Positions 7,423 to 16,033 of a stretch of DNA of 63,719 bases are shown piece by piece. The notes under the pieces are model-generated. The model was not told the origin of the DNA and made no database searches. It was given only the letters and a program-made list of their open reading frames with translations. The first letter of the stretch is position 1, and every line of letters starts with the position of its first letter. The stretch is from an uncultured Porphyromonadaceae bacterium (GTDB lineage: Bacteria > Bacteroidota > Bacteroidia > Bacteroidales > Muribaculaceae). The stretch is from assembly GCA_947174995.1 (NCBI GenBank), contig CAMWLC010000009.1:1-63719 (forward strand). The letters are read 5' to 3'. Position numbers and translations under genes: made by a program.

Positions 7423-7453
7423 CAAAGTTACGAGTTTTTTCGCTATTGTGCAA
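7423..7453 (-). promoter_or_regulatory. Promoter of tRNA-Ser
   Basis: The -7 box TAACTTTG (7430-7423, minus) and -33 TTG (7453-7451) are separated by exactly 20 bp, matching the Bacteroidetes consensus. They lie 18 bases before the tRNA. Confidence 0.75.
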
Positions 7454-7549
7454 GTTTTTTTGCGCGGATGGCAGTTTTTTTACTGTTTTTAGGGTTGCTT
7501 GGCTTTCATTGGATTAAGTAAGTCAAATTTAATCGATATTATCAAAAGC

Positions 7550-7702
7550 AAGTGTTTTCTTAATCTTTTATACAATCTGCGGCTTCTTTTTTGCCGCTTT
7601 CAGCTTGTCGCTCAGTTGTATAGCTCGCTATGCTCCTTCTCTCCGCACCGAAATCGTCTAAAAAATAAGCTCGCATATTGTATAGATTAAATTTGGACAC
7701 TT
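7550..7702 (-). repeat. Dispersed structured repeat, copy 1
   Basis: Read on the minus strand, the core contains TTTCGGTGCGGAGAGAAGG and the hairpin AGCATAGCGAGCTATAC. The flanks pair with each other: AATCTTTTATACAAT (7562 onward) with ATTGTATAGATT (7677-7688), and outside that AAGTGT with ACACTT. The core is nearly the same as copy 5 at 62947-63058. The rest of the gap 7406-7910 holds two promoters and nothing else that I see. Confidence 0.75.
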
Positions 7703-7743
7703 ACTTCATGGCGTTTTTTTATATCACTTAACTTCATCAACGC

Positions 7744-7774
7744 TTGCATATAAGAAATTTTATTTATACTTTTG
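7744..7774 (+). promoter_or_regulatory. Promoter of the Sel1 lipoprotein gene
   Basis: TTG at 7744-7746 and TACTTTTG at 7767-7774 are spaced by 20 bp. The gene starts at 7911, so the leader would be about 130 bases. Confidence 0.6.
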
Positions 7775-7910
7775 CGTTGCAAGCGGAAAAGTTGGAATAA
7801 ACTCCCGCTTGATGTGTGATATTTCTAACTAACTCACAGGTATGGACGCTTCCAGTAAAGGAAAAGGAACATCCGGCACACGCTCGCTGACAGGCTGCGG
7901 ATGCCGGAAG

Positions 7911-8585
7911 ATGAGATATTTATGGCAGACGCTGGCAGCAATATGTCTGCTCGCTTTGGGCGGCATGGTATGGAGCTGCTCAAATGTCAACAAATATGAT
8001 GAATCAAAGTACGAAAGAAAATATGAAGGGTATTCGGAAGAACGCCTGAAGAAAATCATAGATGACAATCCATCCAATCTTGAGGCCTACGCCGAACTCG
8101 GGCGCCACTACATGGAGCTTGGATGGTCGGACACCATCACCCAGGACAAGTACTGGGCCCTTGGTTGTGAAAATTTCAAAAGGGCCGGTGAACGCGGTCA
8201 CGCCATCGCCCAATACAACGTGGGGGTATGCTACATCAACGGATGGGGCGTTGAGAAGGACGAGAACGAGGCCTACAAGTGGTGGATGATGGGTGCAAGC
8301 CAAGGATACCCCAGTGCCGAGGCAGCCGTGGGCAAATGCCATTTCAACGGATGGGGAGTGCCCAAGGATGAAAAGGAAGCAATGAAATGGTGGCGCAAGG
8401 CCGCTGATTCCAACGATATTGACGGCATGGTGGCCATGGCCTATTCCTACTTCATGGGTACGGGGGTCGAAAAGGATAATGAGGAGGGTCTGAAATGGGC
8501 CCAGAAAGCCGCCGACCTCGGCGATGACAGCGCCTTGATGTATTATAAATATGTCGTGATAGGAGACAACGCCCAGGAGAATTAA
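7911..8585 (+). CDS. Sel1-repeat lipoprotein
   Basis: The 224-aa product starts at MRYLWQTLAAICLL, giving a lipoprotein signal with Cys at the end of GMVWSC; an in-frame ATG at 7842 would put a Cys-rich unrelated stretch before the signal. After a charged linker, three to four Sel1-like repeats follow (AQYNVGVCYINGWGVEKDEN, VGKCHFNGWGVPKDEKEAMK, MAYSYFMGTGVEKDNEEGLK). Sel1 repeats are protein-binding helical solenoids. A lipid-anchored periplasmic or surface adaptor role is likely. The gene stands alone with its own promoter. The partner is unknown. Confidence 0.88.
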   Translation: MRYLWQTLAAICLLALGGMVWSCSNVNKYDESKYERKYEGYSEERLKKIIDDNPSNLEAYAELGRHYMELGWSDTITQDKYWALGCENFKRAGERGHAIAQYNVGVCYINGWGVEKDENEAYKWWMMGASQGYPSAEAAVGKCHFNGWGVPKDEKEAMKWWRKAADSNDIDGMVAMAYSYFMGTGVEKDNEEGLKWAQKAADLGDDSALMYYKYVVIGDNAQEN

Positions 8586-8642
8586 AGTGTGTTCAGACCC
8601 CATCTTACTCTAAACTTTATTCCATAAGAAACGTTAAAATCC

Positions 8643-8719
8643 TAAGTAGTTCTGAAAAATTAATGAACACATAAAATTTAGATGTTTTTGAGTCGATTTG
8701 AGTGCGGAATGAGGGAGAA
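8643..8719 (+). repeat. Dispersed structured repeat, copy 2 (half copy)
   Basis: About 76 bases match the minus-strand reading of copy 4 closely (AAGTAGTTCTGAAAAATTAA, then GATTTGAGTGCGGAATGAGG). The matching right arm is missing. An AGACCCCATCTTA arm fragment at 8595 precedes it, as also happens at copy 3. It ends 40 bases before the symporter start. Confidence 0.7.
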
Positions 8720-8758
8720 CTCCGGGGTGCAGCGGATGTGTCCCGGAAATGATTCTAT

Positions 8759-10123
8759 ATGGCAAAACAGACATTTGGCAGTAAGGCCGGTCTCATAGCC
8801 GCGACAGTAGGTTCGGCAGTGGGACTCGGCAATATATGGCGTTTCCCGGCAGAGGTGCAGGCCAATGGTGGCGGTGCGTTTCTGCTGGTTTATATACTGT
8901 GTGTGTTTCTACTCGGCGTGCCGGTGATGATGGGTGAGTTTGCCCTCGGACGCGGCGGACGCGGCGACACCATCTCCGTGTACCGACGTCTGGCTCCGGG
9001 CAAGCCGTGGTGGCTGACGGGCGTTCTCGGGCTGCTGGCGTCCTACACGATCCTTTCGTTTTATCTCGTCGTGGCGGGGTGGACACTGGAATATCTCGTG
9101 TCTTCCGTCACGGGAGACCTATATGCCACAATTCCGGGTGATGCGCCGGGATCCTCGGCCCAGTTTGCCCATCGCATGGCGGAGTATGTAGCGACTCCCG
9201 TCAAACCGGTGGTGTTCACCATATTGCTGATAGTCATCAATGCGGTGGTGCTCCTCGGAGGAGTGCAGAAGGGAATCGAGAAAATGAGCAACCTGCTGAT
9301 GCCGGTGCTCTTCCTGCTGCTGATCTTGTTCTGCTGCGTCTCGCTCTCGCTGCCGGAGGCAGGAGAGGGAGTGACGTTCTTTCTCAAACCCGATTTCTCC
9401 AAAATCACTCCGGGAGTGTGCATCGATGCGCTTGGGCAGGCATTCTTCTCGCTGAGTCTGGGCATGGGCACTCTCGTCACATACAGTTCCTATTTCCCTA
9501 AAGACACACGCCTGGGGCGCACTGCTGTCACCGTCTCGGCCCTTGACCTTCTCGTGGCTCTGATGATGGGCATTGTCATCTTCCCTGCGGTGATGTCGTT
9601 CGGACTCGCCAACGAGTCGTTCGAGGGAGCGACGCTCGTGTTTGTCACCCTTCCGGAGGTATTCATGCAGATGCCCGGCACGCAGGCGTGGTCCATTCTC
9701 TTCTTCCTGCTCCTGCTCATAGCGGCCGTAACGAGCACCATCTCGCTGGCCGAAGTAGCGGTGGCATTCGCCGCCGACCGCTATTTCAAGGGGAACCGCA
9801 GGAAATCATTGTTGCTTGTACTCCTACCGCTGCTGATAGTCAGCCCTCTGTGCTCGCTCTCCAACGGAGTGCTCTCGCACGTCACCATCTTCGGACAGAC
9901 GCTCTTCAACTTCCTGGACACCTTCTCCACCAACATTCTGCTTCCTCTCGTAGGCCTCACAATGTGCATCTATCTGGGATGGTTCGCACCCAGGGGATTC
10001 CTTGAGGAGGAGCTGACCAACCGTGGCGCCATTCGTTCGCTGTGGCCACGTGTGGCAATGGTGCTTCTCCGCTATGTGGCGCCCCTGCTAATACTCCTCA
10101 TCTTCATTTCACGCTTCGCCTGA
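8759..10123 (+). CDS. Sodium-dependent neurotransmitter-type (NSS/SNF) symporter
   Basis: The 454-aa protein has about 11 membrane helices and the signature of LeuT-fold transporters at its start (GSKAGLIAATVGSAVGLGNI then WRFP). The unwound TM1 supplies Na+ and substrate contacts. The TM6 region (CIDALGQAFFSLSLGMGTLV) is also family-typical. It sits in the inner membrane and couples Na+ entry to uptake of an amino acid or related amine; the substrate cannot be read from the sequence. Eleven helices is usual for bacterial members. It is a single gene, convergent with the neuA gene 5 bp downstream. Confidence 0.93.
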   Translation: MAKQTFGSKAGLIAATVGSAVGLGNIWRFPAEVQANGGGAFLLVYILCVFLLGVPVMMGEFALGRGGRGDTISVYRRLAPGKPWWLTGVLGLLASYTILSFYLVVAGWTLEYLVSSVTGDLYATIPGDAPGSSAQFAHRMAEYVATPVKPVVFTILLIVINAVVLLGGVQKGIEKMSNLLMPVLFLLLILFCCVSLSLPEAGEGVTFFLKPDFSKITPGVCIDALGQAFFSLSLGMGTLVTYSSYFPKDTRLGRTAVTVSALDLLVALMMGIVIFPAVMSFGLANESFEGATLVFVTLPEVFMQMPGTQAWSILFFLLLLIAAVTSTISLAEVAVAFAADRYFKGNRRKSLLLVLLPLLIVSPLCSLSNGVLSHVTIFGQTLFNFLDTFSTNILLPLVGLTMCIYLGWFAPRGFLEEELTNRGAIRSLWPRVAMVLLRYVAPLLILLIFISRFA

Positions 10124-10128
10124 GCCGT

Positions 10129-10821
10129 TCAGACTCCCCTGCGGCACAGCTCCTCGGCCATCATCCAGTCAAGCGGGGTGTCCAGATCCACGGAGCGCTC
10201 CGCCGGCATCGGGCACGGGATTATCCTGTGGAATCCCGACATCGGCCCCCTGCGCAGGGAGGCGGCTGTCATGACATACACCGCCCCGTTGTATTCCCAC
10301 ACCGCCGGGGCATCCTGGCGGCGCGTGTAGCCACCCTCCCCTTTGGAGATGTGCAGGAAACCCTCCGCATCCGCCTCGAAAGCATTGTAATAGGGATTGG
10401 TGCGTGCCTCACACACCGTCACCACCATATCGCAGTCGGGTCGCCACAGCCCGACTGCCTCGCGTATGTCGTCGGGGGTGCGCAGAGGCGACGTGGGTTG
10501 CAGAAGCACCACGCGGTCATACTCCACGCCGCGCTCCCGCGCATACCATTCGAGAGCGTGCATGATCACGCCGTAGCTCCCCGCGCGATCGGTTGACAGT
10601 TCGGCAGGACGAAGGAAAGGTGTCTCGAGACCGTACCCTTCGGCCACGCGGCGGATTTCCGGGGAATCTGTCGACACACATATATCGCGATCAGCGGCTC
10701 CTGCCTCGCGGGCCTGGTCAATGGCACGGCATATAAGGGGCTGTCCGCAGAAGGGCTTGATGTTCTTCCCCGGAATACCCTTGCTCCCCCCCCGGGCCGG
10801 TATGAGATATAGCGTTTTCAA
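10129..10821 (-). CDS. neuA: CMP-nonulosonic acid cytidylyltransferase
   Basis: The 230-aa enzyme activates a sialic-acid-like sugar with CTP to the CMP-sugar. The N-terminal nucleotide-binding motif is LIPARGGSKGIPGKNIK, followed by VLLQPTSPLRTPDDI and the metal-binding tail SVDLDTPLDW. Length matches single-domain NeuA, LegF and PseF enzymes. It begins 2 bp after the neuC stop and is the last gene of the six-gene run from 15971. Whether the sugar is neuraminic, legionaminic or another nonulosonic acid cannot be told from this protein alone. Confidence 0.9.
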   Translation of the reverse strand: MKTLYLIPARGGSKGIPGKNIKPFCGQPLICRAIDQAREAGAADRDICVSTDSPEIRRVAEGYGLETPFLRPAELSTDRAGSYGVIMHALEWYARERGVEYDRVVLLQPTSPLRTPDDIREAVGLWRPDCDMVVTVCEARTNPYYNAFEADAEGFLHISKGEGGYTRRQDAPAVWEYNGAVYVMTAASLRRGPMSGFHRIIPCPMPAERSVDLDTPLDWMMAEELCRRGV

Positions 10822-10823
10822 TC

Positions 10824-11999
10824 TTACTTATCTTGACTTGTCTGATAAAATTTCTTTGACGGGAAAGGATGGAAATCCCACGCCATCACGGCATCGGCCA
10901 TAAGCCGCGAGGTTCCGGGGCACGAATAGGGATTCTCACGCCGTGAGGCCACGACTCTTGCCTCCTCGCCAAGCACCCGGCGCACCCCACGGGCCACAGA
11001 CTCCCGGTCCGGAGCGCAATGGATGACTCCGGGACCATGCTCCCGCCCCCGCTGCCTGGAGCCGACATCCAGCACCGGTACCCCTGCCGAAGGTACTTCC
11101 ACGATTCCTCCGGAGCTGTTGCCTATCACGGCATCCACTATATCGAGAGCCGACATATAACGTACTCTTCCGAGCGACGGGACGGTCTTTACCCTCCCCC
11201 CCATCTTCCGTTCGAACTCAAGCATAAGTTCTATCTGCGGCTCCGGGGGAACATCGCAATTGGGATACGTGAGAATCAGATGGAGACCCGGTCTTTCCTC
11301 CATCACCTCCCCCACTCCGGCCAGGAACCCGGCCATCGCCTCGCGCGGAGACAGCTCACCACGTGTTTCGGCATGAAGAGTGGCGAGAATATTCTCGGGG
11401 CCGAAATGCCAGCCGAGACTCTCCTCAAGCGCTTCGCGCCCCATACGCGGTGTGGCCATGATATTCTCCACCCCCGCAGCTCCGGTAACGACCACACTTT
11501 CGGGACTCTCTCCCATAGCCATGACACGCCGGGCGCATTTTTCCGTCTCCACAAGATGAAGCGTGGAGAGTTTGGTGATGGCGTGGCGGATATTGTCGTC
11601 TATGGCCCCCTCGGACACCGTGCCACCCGCTATATGCACGATCGGCACCCCGGTCAGAGTGGCCGCCGTGGCCACGGAAAGCATCTCGAAGCGGTCGCCG
11701 AGTATCACCACGGCATCCGGCTTCACCTCCCTCAGAGCCGCGGCAAACCCTGCGAGCACAGCTGCGGCCTGCACGGCAGCATCGGGCTCCGCACTGGCCT
11801 CGATACACATCGGCGTGAAACCCTCGGTGATTATTTCATCCACGGTGTGGCCGTAGGAATTGTCAAGGTGCATTCCGGTGGCCATCACCGTGAGTCGCAC
11901 TCCCCGGTCGCGCAACTCATGCGCCAGGGGGGAGAGGAGTCCCCAGTCTGCCCTTGTGGAGGTAGCAATGGCTATATGCAGTGGAGCGGGCATGGACAT
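10824..11999 (-). CDS. neuC: UDP-GlcNAc 2-epimerase, hydrolysing (NeuC/LegG type)
   Basis: The 391-aa protein has the GT-B fold of hydrolysing UDP-sugar 2-epimerases that release ManNAc-type sugars. Visible motifs are STRADWGLLSPLAHEL at the N terminus, VVILGDRFEMLSVATAATL, PIVHIAGGTVSEGAIDDNIR and AVIGNSSGGIVEVPSAGVP. In NulO pathways it supplies the hexose for the NeuB condensation. The C terminus has a short non-conserved tail (FPSKKFYQTSQDK). It lies 10 bp after neuB and 2 bp before neuA. It could act on UDP-GlcNAc or on a diacetamido sugar (LegG). Confidence 0.9.
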   Translation of the reverse strand: MSMPAPLHIAIATSTRADWGLLSPLAHELRDRGVRLTVMATGMHLDNSYGHTVDEIITEGFTPMCIEASAEPDAAVQAAAVLAGFAAALREVKPDAVVILGDRFEMLSVATAATLTGVPIVHIAGGTVSEGAIDDNIRHAITKLSTLHLVETEKCARRVMAMGESPESVVVTGAAGVENIMATPRMGREALEESLGWHFGPENILATLHAETRGELSPREAMAGFLAGVGEVMEERPGLHLILTYPNCDVPPEPQIELMLEFERKMGGRVKTVPSLGRVRYMSALDIVDAVIGNSSGGIVEVPSAGVPVLDVGSRQRGREHGPGVIHCAPDRESVARGVRRVLGEEARVVASRRENPYSCPGTSRLMADAVMAWDFHPFPSKKFYQTSQDK

Positions 12000-12009
12000 G
12001 TTGAGGGAA

Positions 12010-13038
12010 TCAGTCGAATGAAATCAGTGCATCGTATGGAAAATCGCGCACGGCCCTTTTCCCGATCACCTCGTCCCAGAGCATCGGGGAAATGCCTTCG
12101 CCGGGACGCTTCACGGTAATGTTGGTCTCATCGAATATCTCCCCGGTCTTGATATCACGGGCCGCCACGATGCTCTTGCGTGCCACTCTTATATTGGGAC
12201 GCTCGCTCTCGCTCACCTTCTTGTGGACATCGCCCAGGGCGGCCTCGGTGTTGCGTATGGCCTCCACCATGCGTTTCAGCTCGTCGGGTTCGAGAGAGGC
12301 CTTGTGGTCAGGGCCTTCCATCTCGCGCGAGAGGGTGAAGTGCTTCTCCACCACTTCTGCCCCGCGTGCCACGGCGGCCACGGGCACCTCAATACCTGTG
12401 GTGTGATCGCTGTATCCCACCCTCACTCCGAGACATTCACGCAGCTCGTCCATGGCGCGGAGATTCACGTCATGATAGGGAGTGGGATACTGCGTGTTGC
12501 AGTGTAGCACGATGATGTCGTCGCGTGTCAGGGGGGAATCAAATTGATTGCGGGGGTGATATCCGGTGAGAATCAGAATCGCCTCCTCCACCTCGTCGAG
12601 AGTTGACATTCCGGTGGATAGAATCACGGGGATACCCTTTTCAGCCACTTTCCTCAGATACGGGAGATTGGTGATTTCGCCCGAGGGCACCTTCATCCAG
12701 TCCATGCCGAGGGCGCCGAGGAAGTCCACAGACACATTGTCGAAGGGAGTCGACATGAATCCTACTCCCTCCTCTTCGCAGAGGGCCTTGAGTTCCTTGT
12801 AATCCTCCAGGGGGAGATGTATGCGGCGGCACATATCAAGCTGGCTCTCCTCCCTTCCGGTGTTGTGGCGCTGATATTCGGCCTGGGGAGCGATGGAGGA
12901 GATTACAAGCTCGGGCACGGCCGTCTGAAACTTCACGTAGTCCACCCCGGCGCGTGCGGCGGCACGCACCATTTCACGGGCGGTCCCGAGGTCGCCGTTA
13001 TGATTGACGCCGGCCTCCGCGATGATGATCACACTCAT
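12010..13038 (-). CDS. neuB: Nonulosonic acid (sialic/legionaminic) synthase
   Basis: The 342-aa enzyme condenses phosphoenolpyruvate with a ManNAc-type sugar. The start chosen is MSVIIIAEAGVNHNGDLG, which overlaps the ATP-grasp stop by 4 bp; an upstream extension would read through that gene. The TIM-barrel domain includes VDYVKFQTAVPELV, KVPSGEITNLPYLRKVA, ILSTGMSTLDEVEEA and VGYSDHTTG. The C-terminal antifreeze-like (SAF) domain covers about residues 280-342 (ARKSIVAARDIKTGEIFDE). Length is standard. It is cytoplasmic and acts between neuC and neuA in the pathway. Confidence 0.93.
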   Translation of the reverse strand: MSVIIIAEAGVNHNGDLGTAREMVRAAARAGVDYVKFQTAVPELVISSIAPQAEYQRHNTGREESQLDMCRRIHLPLEDYKELKALCEEEGVGFMSTPFDNVSVDFLGALGMDWMKVPSGEITNLPYLRKVAEKGIPVILSTGMSTLDEVEEAILILTGYHPRNQFDSPLTRDDIIVLHCNTQYPTPYHDVNLRAMDELRECLGVRVGYSDHTTGIEVPVAAVARGAEVVEKHFTLSREMEGPDHKASLEPDELKRMVEAIRNTEAALGDVHKKVSESERPNIRVARKSIVAARDIKTGEIFDETNITVKRPGEGISPMLWDEVIGKRAVRDFPYDALISFD

Positions 13039-13991
13039 TGTTCGTAAAATATAGCTTCTTTCTGATAGCGGGCCATGAGGGTATTGTAGGCCCAGTCGTC
13101 GCAAGGATGCAGCTCTATGCCGCGTGCCTCGTCGATGATATAATCGGTGATGGGAGCCCCGGCGTAGATGGAGCATATCACGCCTCCCCCCAGGCGGGGA
13201 TTGACCTCCATGAGGAGATAGCGGTCCTTGTCGAGGTCATGGAGATACTGGAGCGTAACGGGTCCGCGCAGACGGAAGGTCTCGATCACCTTCCGGCTCA
13301 TCTCATCCAGGATATGGTTGCGGCATGTGATGGTGCGCGTCACCTCGCCCCCCATCACCTCCAGACGGCAGCGGGGCACGACCGTGAGTATCTCCCCATT
13401 CTGGGAGACGTAGCAGTCCACGGTGTATTCCTCGCGGTTGGCGATATACTCCTCCACTATATAGTCGGAGAGATTGTCAAGGTGCATGAGATCGTCGATA
13501 TTGTGGAATATCTGTATGCCGCGCGAGGCGGAACCGTGGCGGGGCTTGGCTATGGCGGGCATCTCGGCATTGAGCACGCTGTAAGTGCGGGCTATGGGGA
13601 GGCCGGCCTCCTTGAAGGCCTTGGCGGCCTCAGTCTTGTCAAACATGATGCGGGCCGTGTCGAAGTCGGTGACGGGGATGAACACATCGGGGAGGTGCTG
13701 GCGGCACGCGGCGGCTATCTCTATGGCACCGTCCACGAAGGGAAGCATTATGTCCACGTCATACTCACGGCACACACGCACGATGTCGGCCACCACCTTC
13801 GGGTCGCTCCATCGCAGGCCGACAACGACCTTGCCCATAAGGGCGATGGGCACCTGCTCCAGGAGTTCGTAGCTTACAATCTCGACTTCACGTCCTATGC
13901 GCTCGCCGCTGCGCTTGAGCAGCTCGGCCATCGACACTCGGCGTGCGCCGCCGAGCATGAGCACCGTGATCTTGTTTTTCTTCCTTTGCAT
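13035..13991 (-). CDS. ATP-grasp protein (carbamoyl-phosphate-synthase-like) of the NulO cluster
   Basis: The 318-aa protein starts at MQRKKNKITVLMLGG, after discarding an upstream extension that overlaps the dehydratase gene. It has an N-terminal Rossmann-like part (VLMLGGARRVSMAELLKRSG), the ATP-binding centre (AEMPAIAKPRHGSASRGI with VEEYIANREEYTVDCYVS) and the metal-site segment YLLMEVNPRLGGG. Members of this group often lie in nonulosonic-acid and capsule loci and probably join an amino acid or amide to a sugar. The substrate is not established. It overlaps neuB by 4 bp. Confidence 0.85.
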   Translation of the reverse strand: MQRKKNKITVLMLGGARRVSMAELLKRSGERIGREVEIVSYELLEQVPIALMGKVVVGLRWSDPKVVADIVRVCREYDVDIMLPFVDGAIEIAAACRQHLPDVFIPVTDFDTARIMFDKTEAAKAFKEAGLPIARTYSVLNAEMPAIAKPRHGSASRGIQIFHNIDDLMHLDNLSDYIVEEYIANREEYTVDCYVSQNGEILTVVPRCRLEVMGGEVTRTITCRNHILDEMSRKVIETFRLRGPVTLQYLHDLDKDRYLLMEVNPRLGGGVICSIYAGAPITDYIIDEARGIELHPCDDWAYNTLMARYQKEAIFYEQ

Positions 13992-14052
13992 GAGCTTGGG
14001 GAATTTATTTGGGGATGAGGGGAATAGTTTCGGTTGAATATATGATGAGGTC

Positions 14053-15045
14053 TTACCTGTTGTAGATTTGCGGCTTATAGTTCCGCAGGCGATCGCCGGA
14101 CGTGAACCACTCCACGGTCTTGCGCAGACCTTCCTCCAGGGTGTGGCGGGGTCTCCAGTCCGTGAGGTTGCGGAGCAGCGTGGAGTCGCCGCAGAGCCGG
14201 AACACCTCGCTGGCGGCCGGGCGTATGCGGGCCGGATCACGCTCCCACTCGATGTCGGCCCCCATGATGCGGGCGATGGTGTGGAGCGTCTCCTCCATGG
14301 AGACTTCCGTGCCTGTAGCTATGTTCACCTCCCGGCCCACGGTGTCTGCTGATTTCGCTATGGCTATGAAACCCGCCGCCGTGTCGGCCACATAATTGAA
14401 ATCCCGCGTCGGGGTGAGATCGCCCACCTTGATGGTCTTCATTCCTGAGGCTATCTGGGTGATGACTGTGGGGATAATGGCCCGGGCACTCTGGCGCGGC
14501 CCGTATGTGTTGAAGGGGCGCACTATGCTCACGGGGAGTCCGAAAGCAGAATGGAAACTCATCGCCAGGGCGTCGGCGCCGATTTTCGAGGCCGAGTACG
14601 GCGACTGCGGCTGGCGGGGATGCTTCTCGTCGATGGGGACATACTTTGCCGTGCCGTACACCTCCGAGGTCGAAGTGACCAGCACGCGCTGCGTACCGGC
14701 GTCACGGGCCGCCTGGCAGATGTTGAGGGTACCCTTCACGTTGGTGTCGATATAGCTGTCCGGGGCAATGTAGCTGTACGGGATGGCTATCAGGGCGGCC
14801 AGATGGAAGACCGTATCGGCCCCCTTGACCAGCTCGCGACAGAAATTGGGATCGCGCACATCGCCCGTCACCACATTCAGGTTCGGGTGGGAGATGCCTT
14901 CGAGATGGCCCCAGTTGTTGAATGAGTTATACTGGGCCAGGGCCGTGACGGCACACCCTTCGTCAAGAAGGGCCTCCGTGAGATGAGAGCCGATAAATCC
15001 GTCGGCGCCGGTGACTACGACATTTTTCATTATTTCACTGTTCAA
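14053..15045 (-). CDS. NAD-dependent nucleotide-sugar 4,6-dehydratase (LegB-like)
   Basis: The 330-aa short-chain dehydrogenase has the Rossmann NAD motif VVTGADGFIGSHLTEALL, catalytic Tyr-Lys in YSASKIGADAL, the TSTSEVYG serine segment and the substrate-loop sequence RPFNTYGPRQSARAIIP. These are features of GDP-mannose and UDP-GlcNAc dehydratases such as LegB. The ATG at 15045 overlaps the glsB stop by 4 bp; MKNVVVTGAD at 15030 is an alternative start. In legionaminate synthesis this step is followed by an aminotransferase and an acetyltransferase, neither of which is present here. Confidence 0.88.
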   Translation of the reverse strand: MNSEIMKNVVVTGADGFIGSHLTEALLDEGCAVTALAQYNSFNNWGHLEGISHPNLNVVTGDVRDPNFCRELVKGADTVFHLAALIAIPYSYIAPDSYIDTNVKGTLNICQAARDAGTQRVLVTSTSEVYGTAKYVPIDEKHPRQPQSPYSASKIGADALAMSFHSAFGLPVSIVRPFNTYGPRQSARAIIPTVITQIASGMKTIKVGDLTPTRDFNYVADTAAGFIAIAKSADTVGREVNIATGTEVSMEETLHTIARIMGADIEWERDPARIRPAASEVFRLCGDSTLLRNLTDWRPRHTLEEGLRKTVEWFTSGDRLRNYKPQIYNR

Positions 15046-15971
15046 TGTCCCTTGTACGTCCCTATATGGCGACGCTTCTTCTCCTCGAAGATTTCACTGA
15101 TTTTGAAGAATATCCCGCTCTCCTCCACATCCCCGAACTCGCGGTTGACAGCCGTGCCGAACATCTTCATCGTCGGAGAGAGCGACATGTAGGCGTTGAC
15201 CAGAGGGGGAATGTTGCGTCCGTGCTCGCGGATGATGTGGTGCAGTATCCTGTAATCCTCGCGGAAATCGGAGCCGGTGAAGATGGCTTTCAACTCGTCG
15301 CTGCCGGCATCGCTCTCCAGAGGAGTGAGGGGCCAGACGAGGCGGTCGGTGTCGGGGAAATGCTTGTGCAGGAAACAAAGCAGAAGGTCGCGGCAATATG
15401 TGCCGTACTGGGGATACATCGTCACCTTTCCGAAAAGATACTCCGTCTCGGGATACTCCACGGTTAGGGCACCGAGACCGTCCCAGAGATTGTCGAGGGC
15501 ATACAGGGCCTTCGTGGCCGCCTTGCTGCTCTGATAGCCCAGGGAGACAAAGGAGCGTCCCAGCTCGATGGTTCGCGGCAGGAGGTCGCGCAGGAAACGC
15601 TCCGAGAATCCGAACATGTGTGAAGTGGCGATGCGCGGCGTGCCGTCGGGGAGCATCTCGATGTCGCGGCCGAGGATGAAGCGGTATCCGCCTATTATCT
15701 CCCTGGCCGAGGGATCCCATACTATCAGCTGACGGCACGGCACGGGCATGGTGTCGAACTCATCGATGTCGCACGCCAGCCCCGTGCCCCCTCCCGCATC
15801 GCGGAAGGCGAGCTCGCGCAGACGCCCTATCTCGCGCATGGTGTGGGGCGCGGTGTGGGCGTCGACAATATAGATTTCGTTGTCGCCCTTGTTGGTGTGG
15901 CGCAAAAGGCGGTCCGGGGTGAGTTCCCGTTCTATAAGGGCGCGGTCGACTTTCTCGATTACTTTTTCCAT
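15042..15971 (-). CDS. glsB: Glycine N-acyltransferase (GlsB/OlsB-like) for glycine lipids
   Basis: The 309-aa protein belongs to the GNAT-fold haemolysin/OlsB group. Visible features are IYIVDAHTAPHTMREIGRLR, the FRDAGGGTGLACDIDEFD active region, EIIGGYRFILGRD, the RTIELGRSFVSLGYQ motif, and GKVTMYPQY. In Bacteroides, GlsB adds a fatty acyl chain to glycine to make lyso-glycine lipid, and GlsA completes it. No glsA-like acyltransferase lies beside it here. It is the first gene of the nonulosonic-acid run and has its own strong promoter 21 bases upstream. The placement may be chance or may reflect co-regulated envelope remodelling. Confidence 0.82.
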   Translation of the reverse strand: MEKVIEKVDRALIERELTPDRLLRHTNKGDNEIYIVDAHTAPHTMREIGRLRELAFRDAGGGTGLACDIDEFDTMPVPCRQLIVWDPSAREIIGGYRFILGRDIEMLPDGTPRIATSHMFGFSERFLRDLLPRTIELGRSFVSLGYQSSKAATKALYALDNLWDGLGALTVEYPETEYLFGKVTMYPQYGTYCRDLLLCFLHKHFPDTDRLVWPLTPLESDAGSDELKAIFTGSDFREDYRILHHIIREHGRNIPPLVNAYMSLSPTMKMFGTAVNREFGDVEESGIFFKISEIFEEKKRRHIGTYKGH

Positions 15972-15991
15972 GTTTTAGCGGATGGAGTGTG

Positions 15992-16022
15992 CAAATTTAC
16001 AAATTATTGCTCTACTTTGCAA
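15992..16022 (-). promoter_or_regulatory. Promoter of the glsB-NulO operon
   Basis: On the minus strand TTG (16022-16020), a 20-bp spacer and TAAATTTG (15999-15992) match the consensus. The glsB start is 21 bases downstream of the box. Confidence 0.75.
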
Positions 16023-16033
16023 CATTCACCCCA

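Noticed and set aside
7124..7453. Open frame across tRNA-Ser
   Set aside because: Most of its sequence is the tRNA and its promoter, so it is a by-product of RNA coding.
7842..7910. Upstream start for the Sel1 lipoprotein
   Set aside because: It would place 23 unrelated residues before the lipoprotein signal; the ATG at 7911 gives a proper signal peptide.
13038..14018. Long plus-strand frame opposite the ATP-grasp gene
   Set aside because: It is antisense to a gene with clear ATP-grasp motifs; GC-rich codons create open frames on the other strand.
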